From NCBI GenBank assembly GCA_018661465.1, contig JABJIC010000006.1:84054-148053 (forward strand): a DNA stretch of 64,000 nucleotides. The letters are read 5' to 3'. How positions within the stretch are numbered: position 1 is the first letter of the stretch; each line of letters begins with the position of its first letter. This document shows positions 40,703-48,478 of the stretch, in pieces. The position numbers were made by a program, and so were the translations under genes. The DNA comes from Gammaproteobacteria bacterium. GTDB lineage: Bacteria; Pseudomonadota; Gammaproteobacteria; Pseudomonadales; Pseudohongiellaceae. The notes under the pieces are model-generated. The model did not search any database. It was not told where the DNA came from and saw only the letters and a program-made list of their open reading frames with translations.

Positions 40703-41119
40703 CTAGCAGAAGCCAGCAGTCAGGCATGAGCCGCCTTCAGTCCACTGAACTGGAGGAGTAACACCATCTGGAGTCAAGCTGTAAGTAGTACCAGCCAGGT
40801 CAGAAGTAGTATCCGCCTTCCAAGTCATAGTGATTACGCCAGAAGCAACAGCAGCACCGTGAACGAGTGAGGTTGCAGTTACGTTAGCAGGTATGCCCAT
40901 AACTGAGGGCAGTATTGCTGCTAAGTTAGCAGGTGAGCGAGTCTGAATAGCCAGTTCTACAGCAGTCTTGCGAGGTGTGATAGCAAGAACCAGTTCTGAG
41001 AATGCAGCTCGGTTAGAGTAATTCTGGTATGCAGGTAGTGCTACAGCAGCCAGGATTCCGATAATCGCAACAACGATCATCAATTCGATTAGTGTAAAAC
41101 CTTTTTGTACTTTCTTCAT
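40703..41119 (-). CDS. pilA: Type IV pilin, PilA-like (copy 2, likely major)
   Basis: 138-aa prepilin with [20 protein letters not shown]. Its C-terminus parallels copy 1: GVTPPVQW and a C-x5-C pair (CLTAGFC). Ribosome site TGGAGA lies ahead of ATG. Its very canonical N-terminus and own long leader suggest it is the major subunit; copy 1 may be an alternative or minor pilin. Confidence 0.94.
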   Translation of the reverse strand: MKKVQKGFTLIELMIVVAIIGILAAVALPAYQNYSNRAAFSELVLAITPRKTAVELAIQTRSPANLAAILPSVMGIPANVTATSLVHGAAVASGVITMTWKADTTSDLAGTTYSLTPDGVTPPVQWTEGGSCLTAGFC

Positions 41120-41160
41120 TTTTCTATCTCCAGTTAGGAAAAGCCGAACAATCTGTTTAA

Positions 41161-41182
41161 GAAATCTAATCCGTTAGATTTC
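41161..41182 (-). promoter_or_regulatory. Inverted repeat in the pilin leader
   Basis: GAAATCTAA-TCCG-TTAGATTTC is a perfect 9-bp stem located 42-63 bases upstream of the copy 2 pilin ATG. It could be an operator or a 5'-UTR hairpin. I see no convincing sigma-54 promoter. Confidence 0.35.
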
Positions 41183-41309
41183 CCAACGGTTACAAAGATA
41201 TATACACATACTATGCCAACTTTAAGGAAATCCTTTAACTTATTGATAAATAAGATAAAAAAAATTTATCTTTGTTATTTAAAGCTGGAAGAAGCTTGTT
41301 CTTTCGCAT

Positions 41310-41356
41310 CACAATAGTCGCGAACTGACACTTTTTGTCAGTTCGCGACTATTGTG
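41310..41356. repeat. 47-nt perfect hairpin between pilin and cytochrome c genes
   Basis: Two perfectly complementary 21-nt arms (first arm begins CACAATAGTC, GC-rich core GTCGCGAACTGAC) flank the 5-nt loop CTTTT. Pairing can extend three more bases past one mismatch. There is no flanking T-run. The rest of 41120-41976 holds no convincing gene: only short weak ORFs at 41513-41617 and 41792-41974. Confidence 0.85.
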
Positions 41357-41976
41357 TTGTGGGAACCTTTCCTGCATCCCCACAATTTCCCTGCACTGCC
41401 AGAAGACAGCCACAAGAGTTTATCGATCAATCCATTTTCACTAAGCGCCACTTTGAGGTCGGCGCATCTCACTACAGGATTCTATTCTTAGCCTAGTTCT
41501 CAACAGTAGTTAATGAAGCAAGAAATACATAGGGGCCCTACTGATCAGGAGCTTCGTATCTTTGCAGAAGAAGTTGAGATTGCAGTTACACAGGCGATTT
41601 TCAGGAAGAGAGACTAAGACTTGAAAAAGAAGCATATTATTCCCTTCAGTAATACCAAAAGCACAAAGACAATTTTTGTGCAGTAATGGATCAAAAGGCT
41701 GCAGAGTAAGGTGTGAAAGAGGCCACACTTTAGAATAGCTCTGTCCTTTGTGATTCTCCATTCAGCCAGGATTCATTTACTTTAGCTTAATATGGCTCGC
41801 ATCAGGTATCATACTGATTATCAAAGGATTAAACAGACCCTCCAACTTGGGGTCGCTAGTGACGCTCTTGATAATAAAGGCGATGTAGTTTATGTTTACG
41901 CCGATTTCAAATTGGCGCTTGATCGGTACAACACAGCAATGCAGGAGCAAACGCTTATCTGCAGAGGAAGGTAAAA

Positions 41977-42372
41977 ATGAAAAATTCGGTGAAAATGGTC
42001 ATAAGCAGTGTGTTTTTGCTGATTACTCTGGTTGCGGGCCCTTCGGCTCTCGCTCAGGATAAAACAGTAAATGACGGAGTTTTTACTGCTGCGCAAGTGG
42101 AGACAGGAAAAGTTGTCTACGATTCTACATGTGCCGCTTGCCACGATATGCGCTTCTATCGAGATACGCTGAAGTCCTGGGATAACCAACCCCTTTTGTG
42201 GTTGTGGGAATCGATAATGGGAACAATGCCAGCGGATAATCCTGGTTCACTGATGCTGGATGAATACACTGATGTAATTGCTTATATTCTTTCAGAGAAC
42301 GGATTTCCAACAGGTGACACGAAATTGGATCCTGACGCTGGAATGGATACTATTAATATAGTTTCTCCATAA
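41977..42372 (+). CDS. Small periplasmic c-type cytochrome
   Basis: 131 aa with a signal peptide ending PSALAQ (about residue 27), a single haem motif CAACH (about residues 53-57) and a candidate axial Met in GTMPADNPG. The class I cytochrome c fold (YTDVIAYILSENGFP as last helix) is recognisable. AGAGGAAGG is a strong ribosome site. The partner enzyme is not identified. Confidence 0.88.
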   Translation: MKNSVKMVISSVFLLITLVAGPSALAQDKTVNDGVFTAAQVETGKVVYDSTCAACHDMRFYRDTLKSWDNQPLLWLWESIMGTMPADNPGSLMLDEYTDVIAYILSENGFPTGDTKLDPDAGMDTINIVSP

Positions 42373-42404
42373 ATGTAAGTCTTTAGAATTAATTCTGAGA
42401 CACG

Positions 42405-42436
42405 AAAAATGCCGAATCTTGATTCGGCATTTTTTT
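42405..42436. terminator. Bidirectional terminator between cytochrome c and the HNH nuclease
   Basis: AAAAATGCCGAATC-TT-GATTCGGCAT followed by T7; the A-run on the other side gives U-tracts in both directions. It fits the end of the plus-strand cytochrome gene and the minus-strand nuclease gene, whose stop is at 42453. Confidence 0.9.
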
Positions 42437-42452
42437 GCTCTGAGAAAATACT

Positions 42453-43148
42453 CTACTCAGGCGCGCAGTCGCGTAGCGTACGTTCTATTTGGTTGCGATC
42501 CCGAGTTCCCAATTGCAGGTCATATCTATCTGCTATCGCCTCCCATAATCGAACATACTCACACTGGAATTCATCTCGAGGGAGATATCCTTCTGGCCCC
42601 CGCTCTGACTTGCGTCGTATTTCCCGTTTTTCAACCAGCATGAGATTCATCGGGTCGTTGGCAAATTGAAGCTTCACTTGTGCAGACCAGCGATCTCCTC
42701 CGTGGGTGTGAGCATAGAGAAGGGGAATGACGTGGTCCAAATCTACCTGCACGGCAACCTTGAATATTTTTCCTGTGTATTCATCCAGCCATTCTCCGGT
42801 TCGAGCCACGCAGTTCCGTGGGTTGGTGAATCTAACTTCTGTTCTGCTGGTGAGTACCAACATCTCTTGACGGGTGGATTGGCAGTCTTCATCAAAGTCC
42901 TCTTCGAAGCTCCAGTCATCCGTATTGAAAAATTTTTCTCTTCTACGGTAGTCTGTTAACAGGCTGTCTCTATTGGTTCTTCCGATATCGAAGGTGTCGG
43001 GCATTTCGCAGCCACCCAGGTGGCAATGATATGAACGTCCATAATAGTGGCCTCCATTACGGTCTATATTGCCAGCATGGCCGAAGGCAAAAGATGGAAG
43101 TATTAGTAGTAGTACATAGACGAACAGCTCGGACGGGGTTCGCTTCAT
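42453..43148 (-). CDS. Exported HNH-family endonuclease with an N-terminal YHYH-like motif
   Basis: 231 aa. Signal peptide (VYVLLLILPSFAFG) followed by a His/Cys-rich segment GGHYYGRSYHCHLGGC. The HNH core is VDLDHVIPLLYAHTHGGDRW, then FANDPMNLMLV and RRKSERGPEGYLP, resembling the GmrSD C-terminal/DUF1524 class. Catalytic His and Asn are in place, so an extracytoplasmic nuclease is likely. AAGGAGT precedes the ATG. It lies beside type IV pilus genes; a role in DNA processing is inference. Confidence 0.82.
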   Translation of the reverse strand: MKRTPSELFVYVLLLILPSFAFGHAGNIDRNGGHYYGRSYHCHLGGCEMPDTFDIGRTNRDSLLTDYRRREKFFNTDDWSFEEDFDEDCQSTRQEMLVLTSRTEVRFTNPRNCVARTGEWLDEYTGKIFKVAVQVDLDHVIPLLYAHTHGGDRWSAQVKLQFANDPMNLMLVEKREIRRKSERGPEGYLPRDEFQCEYVRLWEAIADRYDLQLGTRDRNQIERTLRDCAPE

Positions 43149-43199
43149 CGGTATTACTCCTTTTTGCCGTTCATTAGGTAATAGTTTAGGTGGTCGTTT

Positions 43200-44066
43200 T
43201 TAGTCGACTAGCATGGACAAGTCTACAGCCGTGCAATGCTTGGTTAAGGCTCCAATAGAGATATAGTCAACGCCAGTCTCGGCAACTCTCACCAGGTCAT
43301 CTGTCTCTATTCCGCCAGACGCCTCCAGTTTACATCGACTCTTAGTTACTTCAACGGCTTTTATTGTGTCTTCGAGACTGAAATTATCCAACATAACAAT
43401 GTCAGCCTCATTGCATATAGCGGTGTCCAGTTCCGTTAGGTCCTGAACTTCAATTTCAACAGGGCTTTGGGGGTGTAATTCTCTTGCTTTAGCTATAGCC
43501 TCAGAGATGCCTCCACAGGCACTTATATGATTTTCTTTGATTAGAAATGCATCATAAAGACCCATGCGATGATTTTGACATCCGCCAATTCTAACAGCGT
43601 ATTTCTGTGCTGTTCTCAAGCCTGGAATAGTTTTCCTTGTGTCTAACAGAGTTGCTTTAGTATGCGCTACTAGCGAGCTGTAGTATTTGCTTTGGCTTGC
43701 TGTAGCGGAGAGCGTTTGTAGATAATTTAGTGCAGCTCTCTCCGCAGTCATTATGCTGCGAGCTGGCCCAATCGCAGTGGCAAGTAGCTGATTGATATTA
43801 ACTGCATCGCCGTCAGCTACATGCCAGTCGAGGATTATACTTTCATCCACTTGTCTAAAAACTTCCTTAACCCAGGGAATACCGCAAATAATCGCTTCGT
43901 CTCTGCTAATTATTCTCGCCGTAATCTGCTTTTCAATCGGGATTAGCTCGGCGGTAATATCACCACTTCCAATGTCTTCCTGCAGTGCAAATTTAACTAC
44001 GGCGGCAATGTCATTAGGAATATTTGTATTCTTGAGTTTCACTTTTTGCGTTTCGCTTTTTGTCAT
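43200..44066 (-). CDS. nadC: Quinolinate phosphoribosyltransferase (decarboxylating) NadC
   Basis: 288-aa enzyme of de novo NAD synthesis. Family blocks EDIGSGDITAELIP, ERAALNYLQTLSATA, LDTRKTIPGLRTAQKYAV, GGCQNHRMGLYDAFLIKENH and LEASGGIETDDL are all present. Position next to the pilin locus and DUF1631-ampD-ampE is the Pseudomonas arrangement. Confidence 0.97.
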   Translation of the reverse strand: MTKSETQKVKLKNTNIPNDIAAVVKFALQEDIGSGDITAELIPIEKQITARIISRDEAIICGIPWVKEVFRQVDESIILDWHVADGDAVNINQLLATAIGPARSIMTAERAALNYLQTLSATASQSKYYSSLVAHTKATLLDTRKTIPGLRTAQKYAVRIGGCQNHRMGLYDAFLIKENHISACGGISEAIAKARELHPQSPVEIEVQDLTELDTAICNEADIVMLDNFSLEDTIKAVEVTKSRCKLEASGGIETDDLVRVAETGVDYISIGALTKHCTAVDLSMLVD

Positions 44067-44113
44067 TGATCTTATGTTTCTGGATTTAGGTTTCAGGACT
44101 CATGTTTCAGCGC

Positions 44114-44659
44114 TCATGTTTCAGGGTATTGCCTTAGAGTAAGAATAGATCCTCTTTGACTAAATTCGATTTCCTTTAGTACGCTCATTCCTAGAAGGAT
44201 CGTCTCGCCACTCATTCCTGGATTAATACTGCCATTTACATTCTCTAGAGAGATGCTCGAGATTGATAGGCTGTCGATATTTGTCGAATAGACCGTAATT
44301 ATACCGTTAGCAGTTGACGCTTGAGTAGCATTGCCTGGCTGCAATCCGGCCTTTGCTGCCAACTCGGGGGAGATCGCCACGTCAGTAGCCCCCGTATCCA
44401 ATAGAAATATAACTTCCACATCATTTATCGAGCCTGATGTGACGTAGTGGCCTTGGCGATTTCTCTGCAGAATTACTTCCCTTACACCTGCAGAAGATTC
44501 TGAGCTTTCAGGATTGCTGTTGGGATTGATTTGATTCATAAGCTGGGAATCGAAGAAGAATGTCATGCCGAGTAGGGCAATTACAAAACTGGCAATAAGC
44601 ATTCCCTGTCCCAGATTTCGACCGGCTGCGTTGTGCTTGTTATTTAGTTGTTTGGGCAT
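44114..44659 (-). CDS. Membrane-anchored retropepsin-like aspartic protease
   Basis: 181 aa: one N-terminal membrane helix (MLIASFVIALLGMTFFF) and a periplasmic retropepsin-like domain with the active-site motif FLLDTGATDVAIS and the later ILLGMSVLKEIEF flap/strand. It matches the clan AA single-domain proteases common in proteobacteria. Substrate unknown. It precedes nadC on the minus strand with a 47-bp gap. Confidence 0.88.
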   Translation of the reverse strand: MPKQLNNKHNAAGRNLGQGMLIASFVIALLGMTFFFDSQLMNQINPNSNPESSESSAGVREVILQRNRQGHYVTSGSINDVEVIFLLDTGATDVAISPELAAKAGLQPGNATQASTANGIITVYSTNIDSLSISSISLENVNGSINPGMSGETILLGMSVLKEIEFSQRGSILTLRQYPET

Positions 44660-44801
44660 AGGGCAAAGTATGTCCCATGGCGACTACAATAGAAAGTTGT
44701 GACGCAGCTCTAGAAATTTGGCTTAAAGCCCAGTATTTATAAGCGTTTAGGAGCAAAATATCCTGTGATTGTGAGCGAATTCAAGTTATCAGAGAAATCG
44801 G

Positions 44802-44817
44802 AGTGATATAAATCACA
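44802..44817 (+). promoter_or_regulatory. CRP/Vfr-like site upstream of the DUF1631 gene
   Basis: AGTGA-N6-TCACA matches nine of ten conserved positions of the CRP half-sites (TGTGA-N6-TCACA) and lies about 45 bases before the ATG at 44863. Confidence 0.4.
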
Positions 44818-44862
44818 CTACGCTCTCGAATTGCACTAAACACACGGGATTTCAGTATTTCA

Positions 44863-46419
44863 ATGGATAGCATAATGGCAGTCGCAGGATTTAGAGGAAG
44901 AACCGAAGGGCGCCGACCGCTAGACGAGAAGTTGGCGGCTCGAGTGCGTTGGTCGATTCTTCAGCGTCTGCGAAAACAGATAGTCAGGCTCAATGGTAGC
45001 TTCTTTGATGAGTTGGACGATTTCCTGTTCAGCAATGGACAGCAAGGCCAACTCTCTGAAGACAGAGTCTATTTAAAGGCTATGCGAGAATTTCGGGCTA
45101 AGCAAGCTTTGTTCGAAAAAATCCTGCTCTCAAGCATGTTTGAAAATATGGAAGGAAGTAATTCGACCGTCGTTGATAAGACTTCCTTTATCGCTAATGG
45201 TAGCTCTTCTGGCTCAGACGGAATTTACGAGAAAGTTGAAACTGACCTCGCACTAAAAGCTATGCAACGAAAAGCAGTAAAAGTTTATTCTCCTTTTATC
45301 AAGCAAATCGATAGTCTGAATAGCAAACTAAATATTGCATATAGGGAACCAGTTATTCAGAGCAGTTTTCTGATTGAGCAAACAATGCTGGCTTTCACTA
45401 AAGCGCAGTATTCGTTCTCTATTAGCCTGGATGTTCGGCTAATCTTTATGAAACTTTTCGAACAGCATTTCGTTCTAAAGATGGAGAAGCTCTATCTGGA
45501 TATCATTAGCATTCTCACTAATGTAGAAAATGGTGACTTTGTTGACCGCTTATTCTTGTCTTCTTCGGCATTTGGGAGTGAAGAGCGAGGCGCACAATCA
45601 CAATTGAACGATGACAACTCTCAACTCCATGGAAAGGAGAGTGATGAAGTTTCACTGGAGGATAGAGTCAGTCAATTAGTTAAGCAAAGTTGTGACTTGG
45701 TGGACTTGCCACCATTTGTTGAAAGCTTTATCCGAACAAAGTGGAAAGCAGTTCTATTTCTCATTGGTTTGAATAAAAGCCACAACAGTATTGAATGGCA
45801 GGAAGCAAGCCATACTCTCTCCCTTCTTCTTAACTATTTCGATAAGGGTGTTGCAGCACCCGAGTCAGAAATGAAAGGGTTTCTGATTAAATTGCGCCAA
45901 GGGCTTTCCCTGATTCAATTGGATGCTTCAGAGCAAGATGAATTAATTGATCGCTTGGTAGGATTACTACCCAGTCAAAAAGAAGAACCTCTTAGCGCAG
46001 GAAAATTCGAGGGAAATACCTCCGTTGAAGAATCATCCATCAGTCCATTCGGCAAGAGGGTTTTGGATCAGGAAGATTTGAAGGAGATATCGAACCTTAT
46101 AAATGATGGAAGCTCAAGCAGTGTTACCGAAAATTTTCGGAGCCCCATCGCAGACTTCCTTGGTCGTATTGACACGCTCAGTTGCCCCTGCCAGATCGAA
46201 TACAAACTGGGGGACCAATTTGTGGAATGTGAATTGAGTAAAGGGTTCGAAGAACCTGCCTCCTATCAAATAAAGTCCGTGCGAAGACGGTTTTCGATCT
46301 CGCGAAGTAAACTTGGGCTCGCTATCTGTCTGCGGGATGGGGAAGTTCGTCTTCCATCACCCGAATCGAACGAAAAGCCTGATCAGGTGACCGAATTTCA
46401 ACCGGCCTACAAGGACTAG
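44863..46419 (+). CDS. DUF1631 family protein
   Basis: 518-aa, largely helical cytoplasmic protein. The N-terminal half contains the DUF1631 pattern (LAARVRWSILQRLRKQIVRLNG, FFDELDDFLF, YLKAMREFRAKQALFEKIL). A Ser/acidic-rich linker is followed by a C-terminal beta-rich stretch. Members are often longer than 700 aa, so this copy is short. Function unknown. Placement between nadC and ampD is conserved in Pseudomonas. Confidence 0.82.
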   Translation: MDSIMAVAGFRGRTEGRRPLDEKLAARVRWSILQRLRKQIVRLNGSFFDELDDFLFSNGQQGQLSEDRVYLKAMREFRAKQALFEKILLSSMFENMEGSNSTVVDKTSFIANGSSSGSDGIYEKVETDLALKAMQRKAVKVYSPFIKQIDSLNSKLNIAYREPVIQSSFLIEQTMLAFTKAQYSFSISLDVRLIFMKLFEQHFVLKMEKLYLDIISILTNVENGDFVDRLFLSSSAFGSEERGAQSQLNDDNSQLHGKESDEVSLEDRVSQLVKQSCDLVDLPPFVESFIRTKWKAVLFLIGLNKSHNSIEWQEASHTLSLLLNYFDKGVAAPESEMKGFLIKLRQGLSLIQLDASEQDELIDRLVGLLPSQKEEPLSAGKFEGNTSVEESSISPFGKRVLDQEDLKEISNLINDGSSSSVTENFRSPIADFLGRIDTLSCPCQIEYKLGDQFVECELSKGFEEPASYQIKSVRRRFSISRSKLGLAICLRDGEVRLPSPESNEKPDQVTEFQPAYKD

Positions 46420-46522
46420 TTGTTTAGCTGTTTTAGCCGGTTCGCCATAGCCCTTCCTGCCAGCACCCCATTAAATTGTGCTACTATTAGCCCCATTGAT
46501 TCCAAGGGGTTTGTCTGTCGCA

Positions 46523-47092
46523 ATGGGAATATCCATAGCTGAAAATAAATTGATTGGGGCACATCAAGTCGATTCTCCAAATCAGAGTGAGAGGCCAGCA
46601 GAGAGTGTTGTTGATCTGCTGATTCTCCACAACATTAGCCTACCTCCGGGTGAATACAATACAGGCTGTATAGATCAGTTATTTTGTAATTGCCTCGACA
46701 AAAATGCTCACCCCTATTTTGAAACTATTGCAGATTTAAAGGTTTCTTCACATTTTCTGATAAACCGACTCGGCTCGATTACCCAATACGTTCCCCTTAA
46801 TATGAAAGCCTGGCATGCGGGAGAATCTACCTTCGACGGAAGATTGAACTGTAATGACTTTTCAATCGGTGTGGAACTTGAAGGAACAGATCATGAGCCA
46901 TTTACCGATGCCCAGTATGGTAGTCTAGTTACTCTGTCAATTGCGCTTCTAAGCGAATTTCCAGATATTGGGCTGGATCGGATTGTTGGACATAGTGATG
47001 TTGCTCCTGAGCGAAAGACCGACCCAGGACCTTTTTTTCAATGGGATAGATACAAGCAATTACTTGAGCAGGAATTGGCTTCTACAGCCTGA
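46523..47092 (+). CDS. ampD: 1,6-anhydro-N-acetylmuramyl-L-alanine amidase AmpD
   Basis: About 189-aa cytoplasmic zinc amidase of peptidoglycan recycling, which controls AmpC induction in some species. Zinc-ligand segments LLILHNISLPPG (His) and GHSDVAPERKTDPGPFFQW (His, Asp and catalytic Lys). The frame is open from 46478, but ATG 46523 gives the normal N-terminus. ampE follows; ampG lies 8 kb downstream. Confidence 0.94.
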   Translation: MGISIAENKLIGAHQVDSPNQSERPAESVVDLLILHNISLPPGEYNTGCIDQLFCNCLDKNAHPYFETIADLKVSSHFLINRLGSITQYVPLNMKAWHAGESTFDGRLNCNDFSIGVELEGTDHEPFTDAQYGSLVTLSIALLSEFPDIGLDRIVGHSDVAPERKTDPGPFFQWDRYKQLLEQELASTA

Positions 47093-47118
47093 AGATTATT
47101 GACGACACTGGATAAAAA

Positions 47119-48084
47119 ATGAAATTTCTCGTTATTCTTATTTGCTTAACCATCAATTATCTCTGGTTGAAAGATTTCGACCGTTTCGACGACGGATGGT
47201 TTTTCCGATTTCGCTGTAAGATAGATTCCTTTACTTCAGATTCTATGGAGAAAATATCACAGGCTTGGCTGTTGAGTGCGGCTATCATCTACCTTGTCCC
47301 CATATTATTTCTCACCTTGCTCTTATTGCTAGCTGAAGGGGCAGTGTATGGGCTTTTAACTATGTTGATTCACATACTGGTGTTGTTAATAGCCTTTGAT
47401 AGAACTCAACCAGGAAAGCTTGCTAGTGATTTCGTAACAAAATGGAAAGAAGGGAATATGGAAGCCTGCGTTCTTTACTTGCAGGAGGAATTGTCAGTAG
47501 TCGATCCGCTAGAGGTTACAGACGAGAAATCCTTGAGCAGCTATTTCAGCAAACAGCTAATATACCGCTGTTTTGAAAAAATGTTTGTCATGTTTTTCTG
47601 GTACATGATCACTGGACCGATAGGTATTTTATTTTGTTATATTTCATATCAAATGCGCGATAGCCACAAAGATGAACAGGCGCAGCAGCAACTGGATTTG
47701 GTAAGGAACACCTTGATGGTTCTCGAGTGGCTTCCCTTACGATTGCTGGCTTTGACATTTTCACTTGCTGGAAATTTTGTTCGCTGCTTTGAAAATCTCA
47801 AGCGCTCATTTTGGCTTTCCGGACGAGAAACAGATAATGCAGATTTGCTATATGGTTATGCGAGTTGTGCGCTTTCCGGCTTGATTGACCCGCAGTTGGA
47901 TGAAGCAGGATCCGGTGCCGAAGATAACGGCGAGGGGAGCGCTGACAGCGAAACTCCGGCAGACAATAGTCGTTCAGATGCAGTGCTGGAAATTGCTGCG
48001 CTTCAGGGTCTTCTGGAGCGGTCTCAGGCAATTTGGTTGAGTGTATTAGCACTGATTACCATTTTTGGACTAAGCCCTTGGTAG
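47119..48084 (+). CDS. ampE: AmpE family inner-membrane protein
   Basis: 321 aa with several membrane helices (AWLLSAAIIYLVPILFLTLLLLL, FVMFFWYMITGPIGILFCYI, and one at the C-terminus). It contains the AmpE/CobD-like segment FWYMITGPIGILFCY. It follows ampD by 26 bases. Its exact role in wall recycling or beta-lactamase signalling is unsettled. Confidence 0.9.
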   Translation: MKFLVILICLTINYLWLKDFDRFDDGWFFRFRCKIDSFTSDSMEKISQAWLLSAAIIYLVPILFLTLLLLLAEGAVYGLLTMLIHILVLLIAFDRTQPGKLASDFVTKWKEGNMEACVLYLQEELSVVDPLEVTDEKSLSSYFSKQLIYRCFEKMFVMFFWYMITGPIGILFCYISYQMRDSHKDEQAQQQLDLVRNTLMVLEWLPLRLLALTFSLAGNFVRCFENLKRSFWLSGRETDNADLLYGYASCALSGLIDPQLDEAGSGAEDNGEGSADSETPADNSRSDAVLEIAALQGLLERSQAIWLSVLALITIFGLSPW

Positions 48085-48282
48085 TTGTTCTCAATATTTA
48101 GCTCAGCTGTCGATATAGAGTACAGAAATACCTGAGCGCTGAACTGAGAATTGTAGTATTTCTGGTTTTTTGAAGGCATACAGCTCAATTATCGAGCAGG
48201 GTAGTGAGATTTTTCGATCTCAATACACTGAAAAATAAAAGAATAATGTAAATTTGTCTTTTTTCCAGATGCTCCGCCATTT

Positions 48283-48297
48283 TGTAGTATTACTACA
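48283..48297 (+). promoter_or_regulatory. Palindrome upstream of aceE, candidate operator
   Basis: TGTAGTA-T-TACTACA is perfect. It sits about 180 bases before aceE in a 394-bp AT-rich gap that has no gene. GntR-family regulators such as PdhR bind sites of this size, but the sequence is not the E. coli PdhR box. Confidence 0.4.
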
Positions 48298-48352
48298 TAA
48301 TCGGCAATATTGGAATGGGAAAAGGAGCTCATTTGCAGTAAAATACTCTTAC

Positions 48353-48371
48353 TTTGTAATTTATTTACAAA
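48353..48371 (+). promoter_or_regulatory. Second inverted repeat upstream of aceE
   Basis: TTTGTAA-N5-TTACAAA, 56 bases downstream of the first palindrome in the same AT-rich leader. It may be an operator or a promoter-overlapping element. Confidence 0.35.
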
Positions 48372-48478
48372 AATAGTAAAGCAATTAGTATATTAAAGAG
48401 TTAAGAAACACTTTCTCCCTTTGAAGCAGGTTTGGAAATACTAAGGCGGAAGTATCAGTGGGAATGAAAGGGTATTAA

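Noticed and set aside
41513..41617. 34-codon plus-strand frame with protein-like composition
   Set aside because: No ribosome site, no family; may be a gene fragment but cannot be supported.
41792..41974. 60-codon open frame ending 2 bases before the cytochrome c start
   Set aside because: No ribosome site or recognisable domain; its end serves as the cytochrome ribosome site. Kept only as a note.
44768..44777. Ten bases identical to part of the E. coli lac operator (ATTGTGAGCG)
   Set aside because: Only one half-site agrees, the symmetric half is missing and no LacI-type gene or sugar operon is near; treated as chance.
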